From the NCBI GenBank assembly GCA_013298695.1, contig JAAFIS010000013.1, positions 44,653 through 108,652 on the forward strand: a stretch of DNA of 64,000 bases, in the 5' to 3' direction. Below the pieces are notes generated by a model. It saw only the letters and a list, made by a program, of their open reading frames with translations, was not told the origin of the DNA and searched no databases. Position 1 is the stretch's first letter. Each line of letters starts with the position of its first letter. The DNA is from Betaproteobacteria bacterium (GTDB taxonomy: Bacteria; Pseudomonadota; Gammaproteobacteria; Burkholderiales; Casimicrobiaceae). Below are positions 8,713-17,535 of this stretch, one piece after another. The position numbers and the translations under genes are program-made.

Positions 8713-9930
8713 ATGCAGCACTCAGATCAGATCGGTTCGTGCGTTTCGCGCGTTTCGCGAATTGCGACATCCGCCGCATTCATACTCGCAATTTCATCTA
8801 CGCAAGCCAACGATGCGTTGAAAGCGCAAACGATCCAACGCGCCCCGAGCAGCGCAGCGCCCGCTACCACGACGATGAAACCCAACGCGCCAACGCAGCA
8901 ATCTGCAGCGCCGCCGATGACCACTCACATGAAGCCGCCACCTGTGGCGGCGACTTCGAACCTGACGGCACCGATGTCGCAGTCATTGAAAGAATCCAGC
9001 GCGCCAACGATCAGCGGACTTGGCGATGATTCGCGCGGGATCGTTGCAGGTGAATCTCTTCTGATTCGCGGACAGGGTTTTGGCGAGACGTCGGGGCGAG
9101 TTGAGATCGCGGTGCAGCTATCTGCGGCAGAGCAGAAAACGCTCAGTTTTCAAGTAACGCGTTGGAGCGACAAAGAGATCCAAGGTCGCGTCGGTGCGTC
9201 TCTGGGCTTCGGCGACGGCAAGGCAGCGATCACGCTCTATCCGGGTGGAAGAAGTGTTGCCGATGCGATCTCGTCAGGGCAAGGTGTTGGCGCGACCACC
9301 CGCACACCGTGGCGCTATCGATTCACCGCAACGCGAGTCAACGTGACTCTACCTGCGTCGGTCGGCAACGCGCAAGTGATGACGTCGAACTACGCCTCAC
9401 CCGCGCCACGATTGCTGACACAAGGCAATCTTTTGTTGAACGGCTGGGCGGTGACGCGCAGTCAGCATTGGGGGCACCCGGTGGCAAGCGCGTGTAACTA
9501 TCCCACGCCGCCGAGCGACAAATTTAAGTTAAAGCTGGCGAGTGGTTTTGAATTGGTTGAAGTAAAGATGCGCGACTTGAACGCAGGAAAGCGCTATGGG
9601 CTCACGCCAATTGGCAAGTGTGACATTCGCACAACGGTGCCCGCGAATCCTGCGGTGCAAAGCGCGCGTGATGGCTCATTCGTGATCCAAAGCACGTGGG
9701 ACGCTGTGCAGCGTCTCGGCGTAAAGAACACGGAGAAAGCGGGCGAAAAATGCGATTCATCGCGCTATGTCGGCGTCACCAAATCGCCGCTCGGATTTGA
9801 TTGGGATAACTTCGGTACTGATCGCTGCGGCGTAAACGCAGAATATGCGGTCGACGCGTTTGTGTTGCGCGGTCCTGCGGGTTTGAATCCTTTTTTTGGA
9901 ACGGCTGATGCCGGCGCAGTAATCCGATAG
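8713..9930 (+). CDS. Exported protein with IPT/TIG-like domain
   Basis: The start is supported by ggag nine bases upstream. The N-terminus carries a signal-peptide-like stretch (AFILAISSTQAND), then a low-complexity Ala/Pro/Thr linker to about residue 95. Residues of roughly 97-190 resemble an IPT/TIG immunoglobulin-like fold (PTISGLGDDSRGIVAGESLL, IRGQGFGETSG). The remaining 200 residues, with scattered cysteines (ACNYP, GKCDI, EKCDS), are not recognised. The product is probably periplasmic or surface-exposed. It precedes two more genes on the same strand, an S74 protein and a Ser/Thr kinase, but shared transcription is uncertain. Confidence 0.6.
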   Translation: MQHSDQIGSCVSRVSRIATSAAFILAISSTQANDALKAQTIQRAPSSAAPATTTMKPNAPTQQSAAPPMTTHMKPPPVAATSNLTAPMSQSLKESSAPTISGLGDDSRGIVAGESLLIRGQGFGETSGRVEIAVQLSAAEQKTLSFQVTRWSDKEIQGRVGASLGFGDGKAAITLYPGGRSVADAISSGQGVGATTRTPWRYRFTATRVNVTLPASVGNAQVMTSNYASPAPRLLTQGNLLLNGWAVTRSQHWGHPVASACNYPTPPSDKFKLKLASGFELVEVKMRDLNAGKRYGLTPIGKCDIRTTVPANPAVQSARDGSFVIQSTWDAVQRLGVKNTEKAGEKCDSSRYVGVTKSPLGFDWDNFGTDRCGVNAEYAVDAFVLRGPAGLNPFFGTADAGAVIR

Positions 9931-10012
9931 AACAAAGTTCACTTTGGCGGGAACAAGATTCGGTGTTGCCCTTTTGAAAAGCCAATACGTCTAAACCAGA
10001 AGAGAGAGCGCG

Positions 10013-11593
10013 ATGAACAGCTCGTCAAAGATCAGTTGTGTGAATCCATTTCAATTTGAGCGGCTCTGGGCGACGGTACTCGTGTCGGCAATCGGAAGCG
10101 TGATGTGCCACGCTCAAACCTGCCCGTTTGATGACGGTAACTCGCAGCTCACACGCGAGGGGGTCGTGCTCACGCGCTTTGCGCTTGGCATTACCGGGCC
10201 GGCGATGGTCAACGGTACGGATTTCATCGCGGCCGACGCGCCGACGATTGCATCGAACATCGCCTGTCCGAGCTGCGGACTGAACATTACTGGGAACGTG
10301 GACGGCGGCGGCAATCCGGTTGTAACGCCCGTTGATGCGACGATCATCAGTCGCAAACTCGCGGGTTTTTCTGGGTCTGCGCTGACCAACGGCGTGGCGC
10401 TGGGCAGCGGTTCGCGCAATACACCAGCGGCGGTGAATAGCTTTTTGCTTTCGGGCTGTGGAACGACGCCGAGCAATGCGTGGGTCAATGGCGGCAACGC
10501 GTTTGGCGCGGCGGCCGTGATCGGCACGACGGATGCGCATCAAATGGAAGTCAGGAGTGGCGGCAATGCGGTGAAGCTTTTGGTGAATGGCGAAAACGGT
10601 GTTCGCGTGATCCAAACGAGCAATTTGGATGCGCCCGCTGTCATAGCGGGTTCATCACGCAATTCGACTGGATTGACGCCGCGAATCGGTGCGACCGTCG
10701 CGGGTGGCGGATCGGACAGTACGGGCGGATTGTCTTGCAATGATCCGCCACTGAATTCAACGCGTAGCTGCGGCAATGTGGGGATCGCGGATTGGGCCAC
10801 GATTGGCGGCGGCCTTGGAAACCGAGTCACCGGCACTGCCGCAACGGTCGCTGGCGGGCGCTCTAACACCGCTGTGAATGGCCGCGATACAGTAAGCGGT
10901 GGTGATCAAAACACGGCGTCGGGTGAGATCTCGACCGTGCCCGGTGGTATCTTAAATCGGGCGTTAGGTTTTGCTTCGTTCGCGGCGGGCATTGGCGCAA
11001 CGGCACGAGGTCAGGCAAACTTTGTGTGGAGCGATTTCGCGACGGGCTATCAACCATTTGACCCCGCCGTGATCGGTTCATTCGGCGCGACGCCAAGCAA
11101 CGTGATCCCTCTGAACAACACCTTCATTGTTCGCGCTACCGGTGGCGTGCAGTTCATCACGGGTGTGAATAACATCGGAAGCATCACATCACAGTGCTTC
11201 ATTGCGCCAGGCGGCAGCGGTTGGAATTGCTTGAGCGACCGTAATGCTAAACGCAGTGTTCGAACGGTAGCGTCTAAACGTGTACTCCACGCATTGCTCT
11301 CGCTACCGATCAGCACCTGGGCGTTGGAAGGCAATCCGCGTCGACAGATCGGCCCGATGTCGCAGGATTTTTTTGCGGCATTTCGCGGGCTTGGGGTGGG
11401 CGATGATGAGCGCTCGATTAACTCCGTTGATGCGCAAGGCGTCGCGTTCGCAGCCATTCAAGGGCTGCATAAAATCGTTAAAGAAAAAGATGCTGAAATC
11501 ATGCGATTAAGGCGCGATCAGATTGCAAGCGATGCGGCTTTGCAAGCGATGAAAGCTGAGGTCGCGGCAATAAAAAAGCGACTTGGCATGTAG
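10013..11593 (+). CDS. Exported protein with dockerin-like N-terminus, YadA-head-like repeats and C-terminal peptidase S74 domain
   Basis: 526 residues with a signal peptide ending near CHAQT. Residues of about 38-150 hold two degenerate dockerin-like modules (SQLTREGVVLTRFALGITG; DATIISRKLAGFSGSALTNG). The middle contains G-N-rich turns (TVAGGRSNTAVNG, TVSGGDQNTASGE) like YadA-type trimeric heads. The C-terminus is an S74 intramolecular chaperone: SDRNAKRSVRTV with the catalytic Ser-Asp start, IGPMSQDFF, and a terminal coiled coil. S74 domains trimerise the upstream fibre and then cleave themselves off; they are best known in phage tailspikes. No other phage gene is present here. Confidence 0.8.
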   Translation: MNSSSKISCVNPFQFERLWATVLVSAIGSVMCHAQTCPFDDGNSQLTREGVVLTRFALGITGPAMVNGTDFIAADAPTIASNIACPSCGLNITGNVDGGGNPVVTPVDATIISRKLAGFSGSALTNGVALGSGSRNTPAAVNSFLLSGCGTTPSNAWVNGGNAFGAAAVIGTTDAHQMEVRSGGNAVKLLVNGENGVRVIQTSNLDAPAVIAGSSRNSTGLTPRIGATVAGGGSDSTGGLSCNDPPLNSTRSCGNVGIADWATIGGGLGNRVTGTAATVAGGRSNTAVNGRDTVSGGDQNTASGEISTVPGGILNRALGFASFAAGIGATARGQANFVWSDFATGYQPFDPAVIGSFGATPSNVIPLNNTFIVRATGGVQFITGVNNIGSITSQCFIAPGGSGWNCLSDRNAKRSVRTVASKRVLHALLSLPISTWALEGNPRRQIGPMSQDFFAAFRGLGVGDDERSINSVDAQGVAFAAIQGLHKIVKEKDAEIMRLRRDQIASDAALQAMKAEVAAIKKRLGM

Positions 11594-11662
11594 CCGCGTG
11601 AGTTACCCACTAAAGACTCATACACTTCGTCAACATTTCATGCTCGACCATTAGAGAAAGTC

Positions 11663-14032
11663 ATGAACAACCGCACCAGCGCTCGCCCCACACTCACCAC
11701 TGAACAGTGGCGGCGGGTGTTCGCGCGCGTTGATGAGCAAGCGCCAAATGCAGCTCATGCGCCAAGCGCTGACGCCGATCCAGCGGTTGCCGATGCGCTC
11801 GCGTACTTTGAACAAATACGCGACACGCATGCACCGGAAACAAACTCGTTCGCAGCAATTGCAGATGCGATAGTTGGCACGTCGACTGTGATGTCCGGCC
11901 AACGCTGCGGAAACTACGAATTGATCGAACCGATCGGACGCGGCGGCATGGGCAGCGTGTGGCGAGCGCGGCGCATCGATGGTTTGTATCAGCAAGAGGT
12001 TGCGGTGAAGTTGCTGGGCACGCTTGCGCTGTCGGCGCAGGCGCGAGCGCGTTTTGCACGTGAGGGTGAACTGCTCGCGCGCCTCGCGCATCCCAATATT
12101 GCGCGTTTGCTCGATGCTGGCGTTACAGACGATGGGCAACGCTTTTTGGTACTGGAACTGGTTAACGGCGCGGACATCGCGGCGTATTGCAAGGGCCTGA
12201 GCGAGCGCGAGGTGATTGCCGTTTTTCAATCATTGCTCGCGGCGGTAGCGTATGCGCATTCGCAGCTCGTATTGCATCGTGACATTAAGCCGGGCAATGT
12301 ATTAGTCAGTCCGACGGGTGACGTAAAGCTTCTTGATTTTGGCGTTGCGAAACTGGTTGATGAGACCGTTGAAAACGCAACGGAAAACGACGATCTCACA
12401 CGCGTCGCCGGACACGCGCTCACCGAAGCGTACGCAGCGCCGGAACAAGTCAGCGGCGCAGCCGTGGGCACTCAAACCGATGTGTTTGCGCTTGGATCGT
12501 TGTTGCTCGAATTGATGCTGGGCGAGCGCATTCGTTGGTCGCGCCCGAAGCGCGAATGGGCTGCGAGCGGCGCGAAGATTCGAATTGAAAATGCGCTGGA
12601 TCGCTTGCATCCTGATTTACGCGCAGTGCTCGCAAAGGCGACGGCCATTGAGATGCCGGATCGCTACGCAACCGTCATTGAGTTTGCCGACGATCTTGCA
12701 CGTTACACGAGCGCGCGCCCGGTTCGTGCGCGTGAAGTCTCTCGCTGGTATCGAGCGCGTCGATTCGTAGGACGCAATCGTTTTGCCGTCGGCGCGGGTG
12801 TGATTGCAGCGTCAGCTGTCGTCGCAAGCTTAGCCGTTGCGATGTTGCAACTAAACGTTGCGCGCAACGAACGCGCGAGCGCACAGCGCGAGGCTGCGCG
12901 CGCTCAGGGCACCACCAAGTTTCTAAAGGAAATGTTTTTGTCCGCTGCGGCACGTGCGCGGGACAGCGGTGCGCCGCCGCCGACTTTAATGCAAGTGCTC
13001 GAAGGCGGCCTAGCGCAGGTGCGCAGCGATGCGAGCCATGATGTTGATACGAAGCTCGCGCTGTTTGGCGCACTCGCCGAGGTGTACGGCACACTCGACA
13101 CGCAAGCCGCAGGTGAGCGCTTCGCGGAGGTTACGGCGGAGCGTATTGCATTGGCGCGTTCGCACTACGGCGAAAAGCATCCGGTGATTTATGAGTCGAC
13201 CATGATCGACATTGGCGCAGACGTTTACTCAGGCAATTTTGCCGCCGCAAAAACATCGTTGCTTGCGCTTGAAGCGCTGATGAAAGACGAGCCGCTGCGC
13301 AGTGGCGCAGGCGATGAGCGCTACGCAAATCGACTGGAGACCCGCGCCGCTATTGAGCGCGGACTCGCGGAAGAGTCGCTGCCGCAGATATTGGCGCGAT
13401 ACGAAGCCGCGCTGACTGAGTTTCGTTCGGTGAACGGTGATCGCGCTACCGCTGATCACGCGGCAACTCTCGCGAACTTCGCGAAGACGCAGTTGCGGAT
13501 GGAAAGATTCGACGGTGCGTTGAAGTCAGTCGATAGCGCCATCGCCATGATGAAAGCGTCGTTAAACGAGGGCTCGAGCGATCAAGGCAATCTCTCGGGC
13601 AGCTACGCGCTGCGGGCGCGAGTGCTTGGCGAATTGAAGCGCTACGATGAAGCGTTGAAAGCTATTGATGAGGCAATCGCGATGCAAGCGAGGCTCACGG
13701 GTGATTCGCATGTGCTTACGCTCAACATGCGACTCGAACGCGCGAAATGGTTGCATCAGTCGGGCCAGCGTGAGGCCGCGTGGCGCGAGCTTGAAATCGT
13801 GTCGAAAATCGAGCGCGCGCCAACGGCCAATACCTTGAACGTCAATGAACAACACTATGTTCGCGGACAATTATTGCTTGCTGAGTCGCGCTTTGACGAG
13901 GCGATTACCTCGCTATCGCGCGCCGTAGATGGCTGGGCGAAGGCGAATAACAATCCAACCCGGTTTAAGGCCGCCACGTCGCTACTTGAGGAAGCAAAAG
14001 TGCAAATGGCCCGTCAATCTCCGAGCCGGTAA
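11663..14032 (+). CDS. Transmembrane Ser/Thr protein kinase with TPR-like C-terminus
   Basis: The 789-residue protein has a helical N-terminus (1-80) and a complete kinase domain (about 85-350): glycine loop IGRGGMGSVW at 91-100, lysine in AVKLL at 116, HRDIKPGN at 205, DFG at 225 and APEQ at 259. A transmembrane helix follows at about 374-397, then an extracytoplasmic half with tetratricopeptide-like helical repeats (SYALRARVLGELKRYDEALK). All catalytic residues are present. The gene converges on an ECF sigma gene and overlaps its 3' end by 19 bp. Pairs of this kind (EcfK/PknS, EcfP/PknT) use the kinase to activate the sigma factor, so this pairing is a reasoned inference. Confidence 0.92.
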   Translation: MNNRTSARPTLTTEQWRRVFARVDEQAPNAAHAPSADADPAVADALAYFEQIRDTHAPETNSFAAIADAIVGTSTVMSGQRCGNYELIEPIGRGGMGSVWRARRIDGLYQQEVAVKLLGTLALSAQARARFAREGELLARLAHPNIARLLDAGVTDDGQRFLVLELVNGADIAAYCKGLSEREVIAVFQSLLAAVAYAHSQLVLHRDIKPGNVLVSPTGDVKLLDFGVAKLVDETVENATENDDLTRVAGHALTEAYAAPEQVSGAAVGTQTDVFALGSLLLELMLGERIRWSRPKREWAASGAKIRIENALDRLHPDLRAVLAKATAIEMPDRYATVIEFADDLARYTSARPVRAREVSRWYRARRFVGRNRFAVGAGVIAASAVVASLAVAMLQLNVARNERASAQREAARAQGTTKFLKEMFLSAAARARDSGAPPPTLMQVLEGGLAQVRSDASHDVDTKLALFGALAEVYGTLDTQAAGERFAEVTAERIALARSHYGEKHPVIYESTMIDIGADVYSGNFAAAKTSLLALEALMKDEPLRSGAGDERYANRLETRAAIERGLAEESLPQILARYEAALTEFRSVNGDRATADHAATLANFAKTQLRMERFDGALKSVDSAIAMMKASLNEGSSDQGNLSGSYALRARVLGELKRYDEALKAIDEAIAMQARLTGDSHVLTLNMRLERAKWLHQSGQREAAWRELEIVSKIERAPTANTLNVNEQHYVRGQLLLAESRFDEAITSLSRAVDGWAKANNNPTRFKAATSLLEEAKVQMARQSPSR

Positions 14033-14577
14033 GCAAGAAATAATCGCGCCTTTTCCCAATCGCGCGCAGCCGTTGCCAGCGAAATCCCGAGCGCTTCGGC
14101 GCATTCTTCAACCGAGAATCCACCAAAGTAGCGAAGCTCTACCAAATCGTGGCAGCGCTCGTCGATGTCTTTGAGCTGCTGCATCGCTTCGTGCACCGCG
14201 AGTACGCGCGTGTGATCCGCCGATTCGCCTGCGAGCGACGTTAACAGCGTGACATCGAGTTGGCCGCCGCCGCGTTTTTCAGCATCGCGTTCGCGCACGT
14301 AGTCAACAATTACGCTGCGCATTACTTTGCTTGCATAGCCGAAGAACACTTTTCGGTTCTCGGTACTTGAAAGACTGCGCCCAACAAGTCGCTCGTAGGA
14401 CTCGTTAACCAGGCTTGTTGGCGATAACAATGTAAGCTCAGATTCGCGTGCGACCTTCGAGCGCGCTAGCTGTTTCAGCTCAACATACACGGCATCGAAC
14501 AATAGCTTTTTTGCAATCGAGTTACCGTCGTTTGCATTTTGCAAAAGTTGCGTGATGTCAGTCTCGGAAACGGTCAT
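14014..14577 (-). CDS. ECF-family RNA polymerase sigma factor
   Basis: 187 residues from the ATG at 14577; a GTG at 14598 is an alternative and neither has a clear ribosome site. Region 2 reads LLSPTSLVNESYERLVG, then FFGYASKVMRSVIVDYVRER and KRGGG. Region 4 is LVELRYFGGFSVEECAEALG with ISLATAARDWEKAR as the recognition helix. The ELTLLSPTSLVNE...KRGGG pattern fits the Sigma70_ECF (PF07638/TIGR02999) branch. No anti-sigma gene lies nearby; the convergent, overlapping gene encodes a Ser/Thr kinase. Control by phosphorylation is likely but inferred. Confidence 0.9.
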   Translation of the reverse strand: MTVSETDITQLLQNANDGNSIAKKLLFDAVYVELKQLARSKVARESELTLLSPTSLVNESYERLVGRSLSSTENRKVFFGYASKVMRSVIVDYVRERDAEKRGGGQLDVTLLTSLAGESADHTRVLAVHEAMQQLKDIDERCHDLVELRYFGGFSVEECAEALGISLATAARDWEKARLFLAYRLGD

Positions 14578-14692
14578 AGTTTGAAAAGTTGTCGGCACTG
14601 CCGTTTAGACGCAAATCGAGAGACTAATGCGCCATGAGAGATATTTCCGCCCGCTTTCGTCTGTACGAGTAGGTGTTCAACGGAGATTCACT

Positions 14693-15259
14693 GTGTTTTT
14701 TAAGCATTATCAGAGCAATTCGACCCAGCGATACGCGATCAAAGCGGTATTGATTGCGCTCTCGCCTGCATTTTTAGCCGCAGCGCAGTTTGCCGAAGCG
14801 CAAGACGCGAGCTGTGCGGCCTACATTGACGCAACAATTCCGAAACCGGATCGCCCGTATCGCGTTCAACAATCAATGACCGTGGCTGGACAGGTGACTA
14901 AGAGCGAAGCCGTGTACATCAACAACACGATCTACGTTAAGTCGGGTGACGCTAATCCCGCAAAGTGGCGAGCGACGCCAGTCCCGGATTTGAAAGCGGC
15001 AATCGAAGAGGCGAAAAAATCAACATCTCGGTGCAGCGTAAGCGGCGTTGATGTGTTGGACGGGAAGCCAATGAAAGTGTGGACGAGTTACGCGACGACG
15101 CCCTTTGAGCCGAAACCTTCGCAGTGGAAGACGTGGATCGGTGCGGTTGACGGACGGGTGTATCGTCAATTGTCGGAAGGTTTCGAGCAACGAATTTTTT
15201 ATGACAATGTGGCGGCTCCGCCCGCAGACGAAATCGCTTCTCCACGAAAAAGAAAATAG
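14693..15259 (+). CDS. Small exported protein of unknown function
   Basis: The start is a GTG preceded by ggag at good spacing; earlier in-frame codons lack such a site. The 188-residue product has a signal-peptide core (AVLIALSPAFLAAAQ) cut near AEAQD, then a periplasmic domain of about 150 residues ending in a basic SPRKRK tail. Segments such as SEAVYINNTIYVKSG and KVWTSY read like a small beta-sheet fold. No family is recognised. It is divergent from the sigma factor gene, with 115 bp between the starts, and may belong to its regulon. Confidence 0.55.
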   Translation: MFFKHYQSNSTQRYAIKAVLIALSPAFLAAAQFAEAQDASCAAYIDATIPKPDRPYRVQQSMTVAGQVTKSEAVYINNTIYVKSGDANPAKWRATPVPDLKAAIEEAKKSTSRCSVSGVDVLDGKPMKVWTSYATTPFEPKPSQWKTWIGAVDGRVYRQLSEGFEQRIFYDNVAAPPADEIASPRKRK

Positions 15260-15355
15260 TGATCACCGATCTCGGCAAGTAAGCCATAACGACCAAATTA
15301 TTGGGCGATGACGAGAATTGCGTCAGTTATCAACAGCCAAGTTTTATTGAGTTAT

Positions 15356-15384
15356 CGCCCATTCGAATTGACGTTTACTGGGCG
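15356..15384. repeat. Intergenic CGCCCA/TGGGCG hairpin, copy 3
   Basis: Arms of 6 bp with a long loop, in the 15260-15434 gap between convergent genes. A weaker GGGCG relic lies at 15300-15306. Confidence 0.4.
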
Positions 15385-15434
15385 AAGCGGATCTCGCTAG
15401 GCAACGTGATACGCGCTTCCCGTTCGCTTAGACG

Positions 15435-15815
15435 TTAAAGCTCACGCTCAGTTGCGGCGTATTCTTTGAGCGCTGAAAGCGGCACGATGTCGAGCGCTTT
15501 TTCATGCGTTGCGTCGAGCACCACGTGCGGTGCACAACCCGCTCCATACGCTTCTAACCAACGCGCGGCGCACAGGCACCAGCGGTCGCCTTCGACGAGC
15601 CCCGGAAACCCATAAAACGCGTTTGGCGTTGAAAGATCGTTGCCGCGCGATTTACTAAACGCCAAGAACTCAGACGTCATGATCGCGCACACGGTATGCG
15701 AACCGGTGTCTTGCGGCCCCGTTTCGCAGCAGCCGCTGCGCGTGAAGCCGGTGAGCGGATCGTGGCTACAGTCTTTGAGTGGCGCGCCGAGCACGTTTAA
15801 ACCGCGAAATGCCAT
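15435..15815 (-). CDS. DUF2237 family protein
   Basis: At 126 residues this is a full-length DUF2237 protein. Visible family blocks are RGLNVLGAPLKDCSHDPLTG, GCCETGPQDTGSHTVCA and WCLCAARWLEA. The several Cys and His residues suggest metal binding, but no function is established for the family. The protein has no signal peptide. It lies 26 bp beyond the end of the convergent-side DUF3253 gene on the same strand and may be co-transcribed with it. Confidence 0.85.
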   Translation of the reverse strand: MAFRGLNVLGAPLKDCSHDPLTGFTRSGCCETGPQDTGSHTVCAIMTSEFLAFSKSRGNDLSTPNAFYGFPGLVEGDRWCLCAARWLEAYGAGCAPHVVLDATHEKALDIVPLSALKEYAATEREL

Positions 15816-15843
15816 GAGAATTGCCTAGAAATTGAAGCCTTAA

Positions 15844-16110
15844 TTATCGATCAATATCGCGAGCCAAACGATAGCGAATCGCGCCGCGAATCTCGTTTGT
15901 GGGGTCGCAGACGACGCCACGCTGCGAGATCTCAATGGCTCCTCGCCGTGCAAGCGCGACGCCGCGCGCACGCACGGTGGGCATATGTTCTCGCCATTCA
16001 TCAGGCCACAACGCGCGCGCAACTTCGCTGGGGCAAATCGTCGCCAGTGGAGCGCGTGATTCGCACAGCGCGAGGAGAGTTGCATCGATTAGTGTTTCAG
16101 CCGTCGTCAC
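15844..16110 (-). CDS. DUF3253 family small protein
   Basis: 88 residues from a GTG start. It matches DUF3253 along its length: ICPSEVARALWPDEWREHMP, then VRARGVALARRGAIEISQRG and a terminal RGAIRYRLA. The layout (helices followed by a winged beta-hairpin) suggests a small winged-helix nucleic-acid-binding fold; no function is established. It lies just upstream of the DUF2237 gene on the same strand. Confidence 0.8.
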   Translation of the reverse strand: MTTAETLIDATLLALCESRAPLATICPSEVARALWPDEWREHMPTVRARGVALARRGAIEISQRGVVCDPTNEIRGAIRYRLARDIDR

Positions 16111-16170
16111 AACTAAGCTACGCCCAATGAATACGCATTTCGTAGAGCTTCAGAATGCAGCTGTGAATTG

Positions 16171-17139
16171 CTAATCCGCTTTGATGTTTCGCGACGAAAT
16201 CAGCTTCTGCCATCGCGTGAATTCTGCCGCTTGAAACGTTGCAAATTGCGCGGGTGAATTGAGTACGATTTCGAATCCGAGATCGGTTAATCGCGCTGCA
16301 GTTTGCGGTTCGCGAATCGTCGCGACGATGGCGTCATGGAGTCGTTTTTTCACGTCCGCCGGTAATCCTTTCGGCGCTGCGACCGCTTGCCACGAATAAA
16401 CATTGGCGTCTTTCACACCGCTTTCTTCGAGGGTCGGCACGTCTGGCAACAACGCCGAGCGCTTGGCGCTAGTAATGGCAAGCGCGCGCAATTTACCGGC
16501 TTTGATTTGCGGCATCGCCGTGTTGATATTCATCCATGATGCGTTGACTTGCCCGCCCAAAAGATCAGTCATCACCGGGCCACCGCCTTTGTAGGGCACG
16601 TGAACGCCCGTAGTGCCCGTTTGTTGCCAGAAAAGTTCTGCCGTTAGATGGTCGCTGCTACCGTTTCCTGATGAGCCAAATGTCATCTTGCCGGGATTCG
16701 TTTTTTGGAACGCAATCACGTCTGCGAGCGACTGCGCGGTGAAGGCTGCGGGCACCACAAGTACGTTGGGTGCTTGCACGACGACGGTGATCGGATCGAA
16801 ATCCTTGAGCGCGTCGTAGTTGGTTTTGATGAGGTGCGGCGCGATCACAAAAGGGCCGAGTGAAGACACAAACAAGGTGTAACCATCGGCGGGGGAGCGC
16901 GCGACTTGCTGCGCGCCGATGGTGCCGGTCGCGCCCGCTTTGTTCTCAACGATGAAGCTTGCGCCATTGAGCCGCGCGCCCATTGCGCCGGATAAAGTTC
17001 GCGCAATTTGATCGGTCGAACCGCCGGGCGGAAACGGCACGAGCAACGTAATCGGTTTCTCAGGCCACGCAAAAGTTGCGGCGCTTGCGAGGCCGGCCAT
17101 TGCAGCAAACGCTCTGACGAAAAGACGATGTGAATTCAC
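16171..17139 (-). CDS. Bug-family periplasmic solute-binding protein (TTT receptor)
   Basis: 322 residues. The start is set at the GTG at 17139 because aaggag lies five bases upstream; the frame could also begin at a GTG two codons earlier, but that one abuts the ribosome site. A signal peptide (AFAAMAGLASAATFA) leads into WPEKPITLLVPFPPGGSTDQ, then a FIVENKAGATGTIGAQQVA segment, VPYKGGGP and LLPDVPTLEESG. All family landmarks are intact. The protein probably binds a carboxylate in the periplasm. No transporter genes are adjacent. It is a distant paralogue of the protein at 3301-4278. Confidence 0.92.
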   Translation of the reverse strand: MNSHRLFVRAFAAMAGLASAATFAWPEKPITLLVPFPPGGSTDQIARTLSGAMGARLNGASFIVENKAGATGTIGAQQVARSPADGYTLFVSSLGPFVIAPHLIKTNYDALKDFDPITVVVQAPNVLVVPAAFTAQSLADVIAFQKTNPGKMTFGSSGNGSSDHLTAELFWQQTGTTGVHVPYKGGGPVMTDLLGGQVNASWMNINTAMPQIKAGKLRALAITSAKRSALLPDVPTLEESGVKDANVYSWQAVAAPKGLPADVKKRLHDAIVATIREPQTAARLTDLGFEIVLNSPAQFATFQAAEFTRWQKLISSRNIKAD

Positions 17140-17436
17140 GGTCACTCCTTGTCGATGTTTTTCTTACGTTTCTAAGCGCGGCGCGCGAGGAAGCGCATCG
17201 GCTTCATTGTGCGACAAATCTTTAGTGATTTGCAGATTGCGTCGATACGCGCCGGGCGCGAAACGCGGAAACTGAAACGCTCGGTGCAACAAGAGGTCGC
17301 ACTCGCTATGTTCGTCGCGTGGAACGCGGAGTTTGCTCAGCGCAATTGATCCTATCAAGCGCGGGTTTTTGCCGGTGACCACAGCGCCAAAACAGGAAAG
17401 CGACAAATGTTTTCGTCAAAAGCTACGTAGGCTAAG

Positions 17437-17522
17437 GCCCAGTTTAATTGGGCGCGAAGAGTGTTTATCGTGTATTTCGATAGTAGACTCACCGTGCAGT
17501 GAAGCCCGTTATAGTCGGGGCT
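17437..17522. repeat. Two intergenic hairpins (copy 4)
   Basis: GCCCA/TGGGC pairs at 17437-17453 around an A/T loop; AGCCC/GGGCT pairs at 17503-17522. They occupy the 17140-17535 gap between the Bug gene and cysM. An 80-codon open frame at 17164-17406 (-) has no recognisable product or start signal and is not called. Confidence 0.5.
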
Positions 17523-17535
17523 AAGCGGCGATAGC

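Noticed and set aside
10013..11593. Prophage remnant because of the S74 domain
   Set aside because: Neighbours are cellular genes and the protein has a signal peptide and dockerin-like modules.
17164..17406. 80-codon open frame on the - strand between the Bug gene and cysM
   Set aside because: TTG start without a ribosome site, no recognisable sequence, flanked by hairpin repeats.
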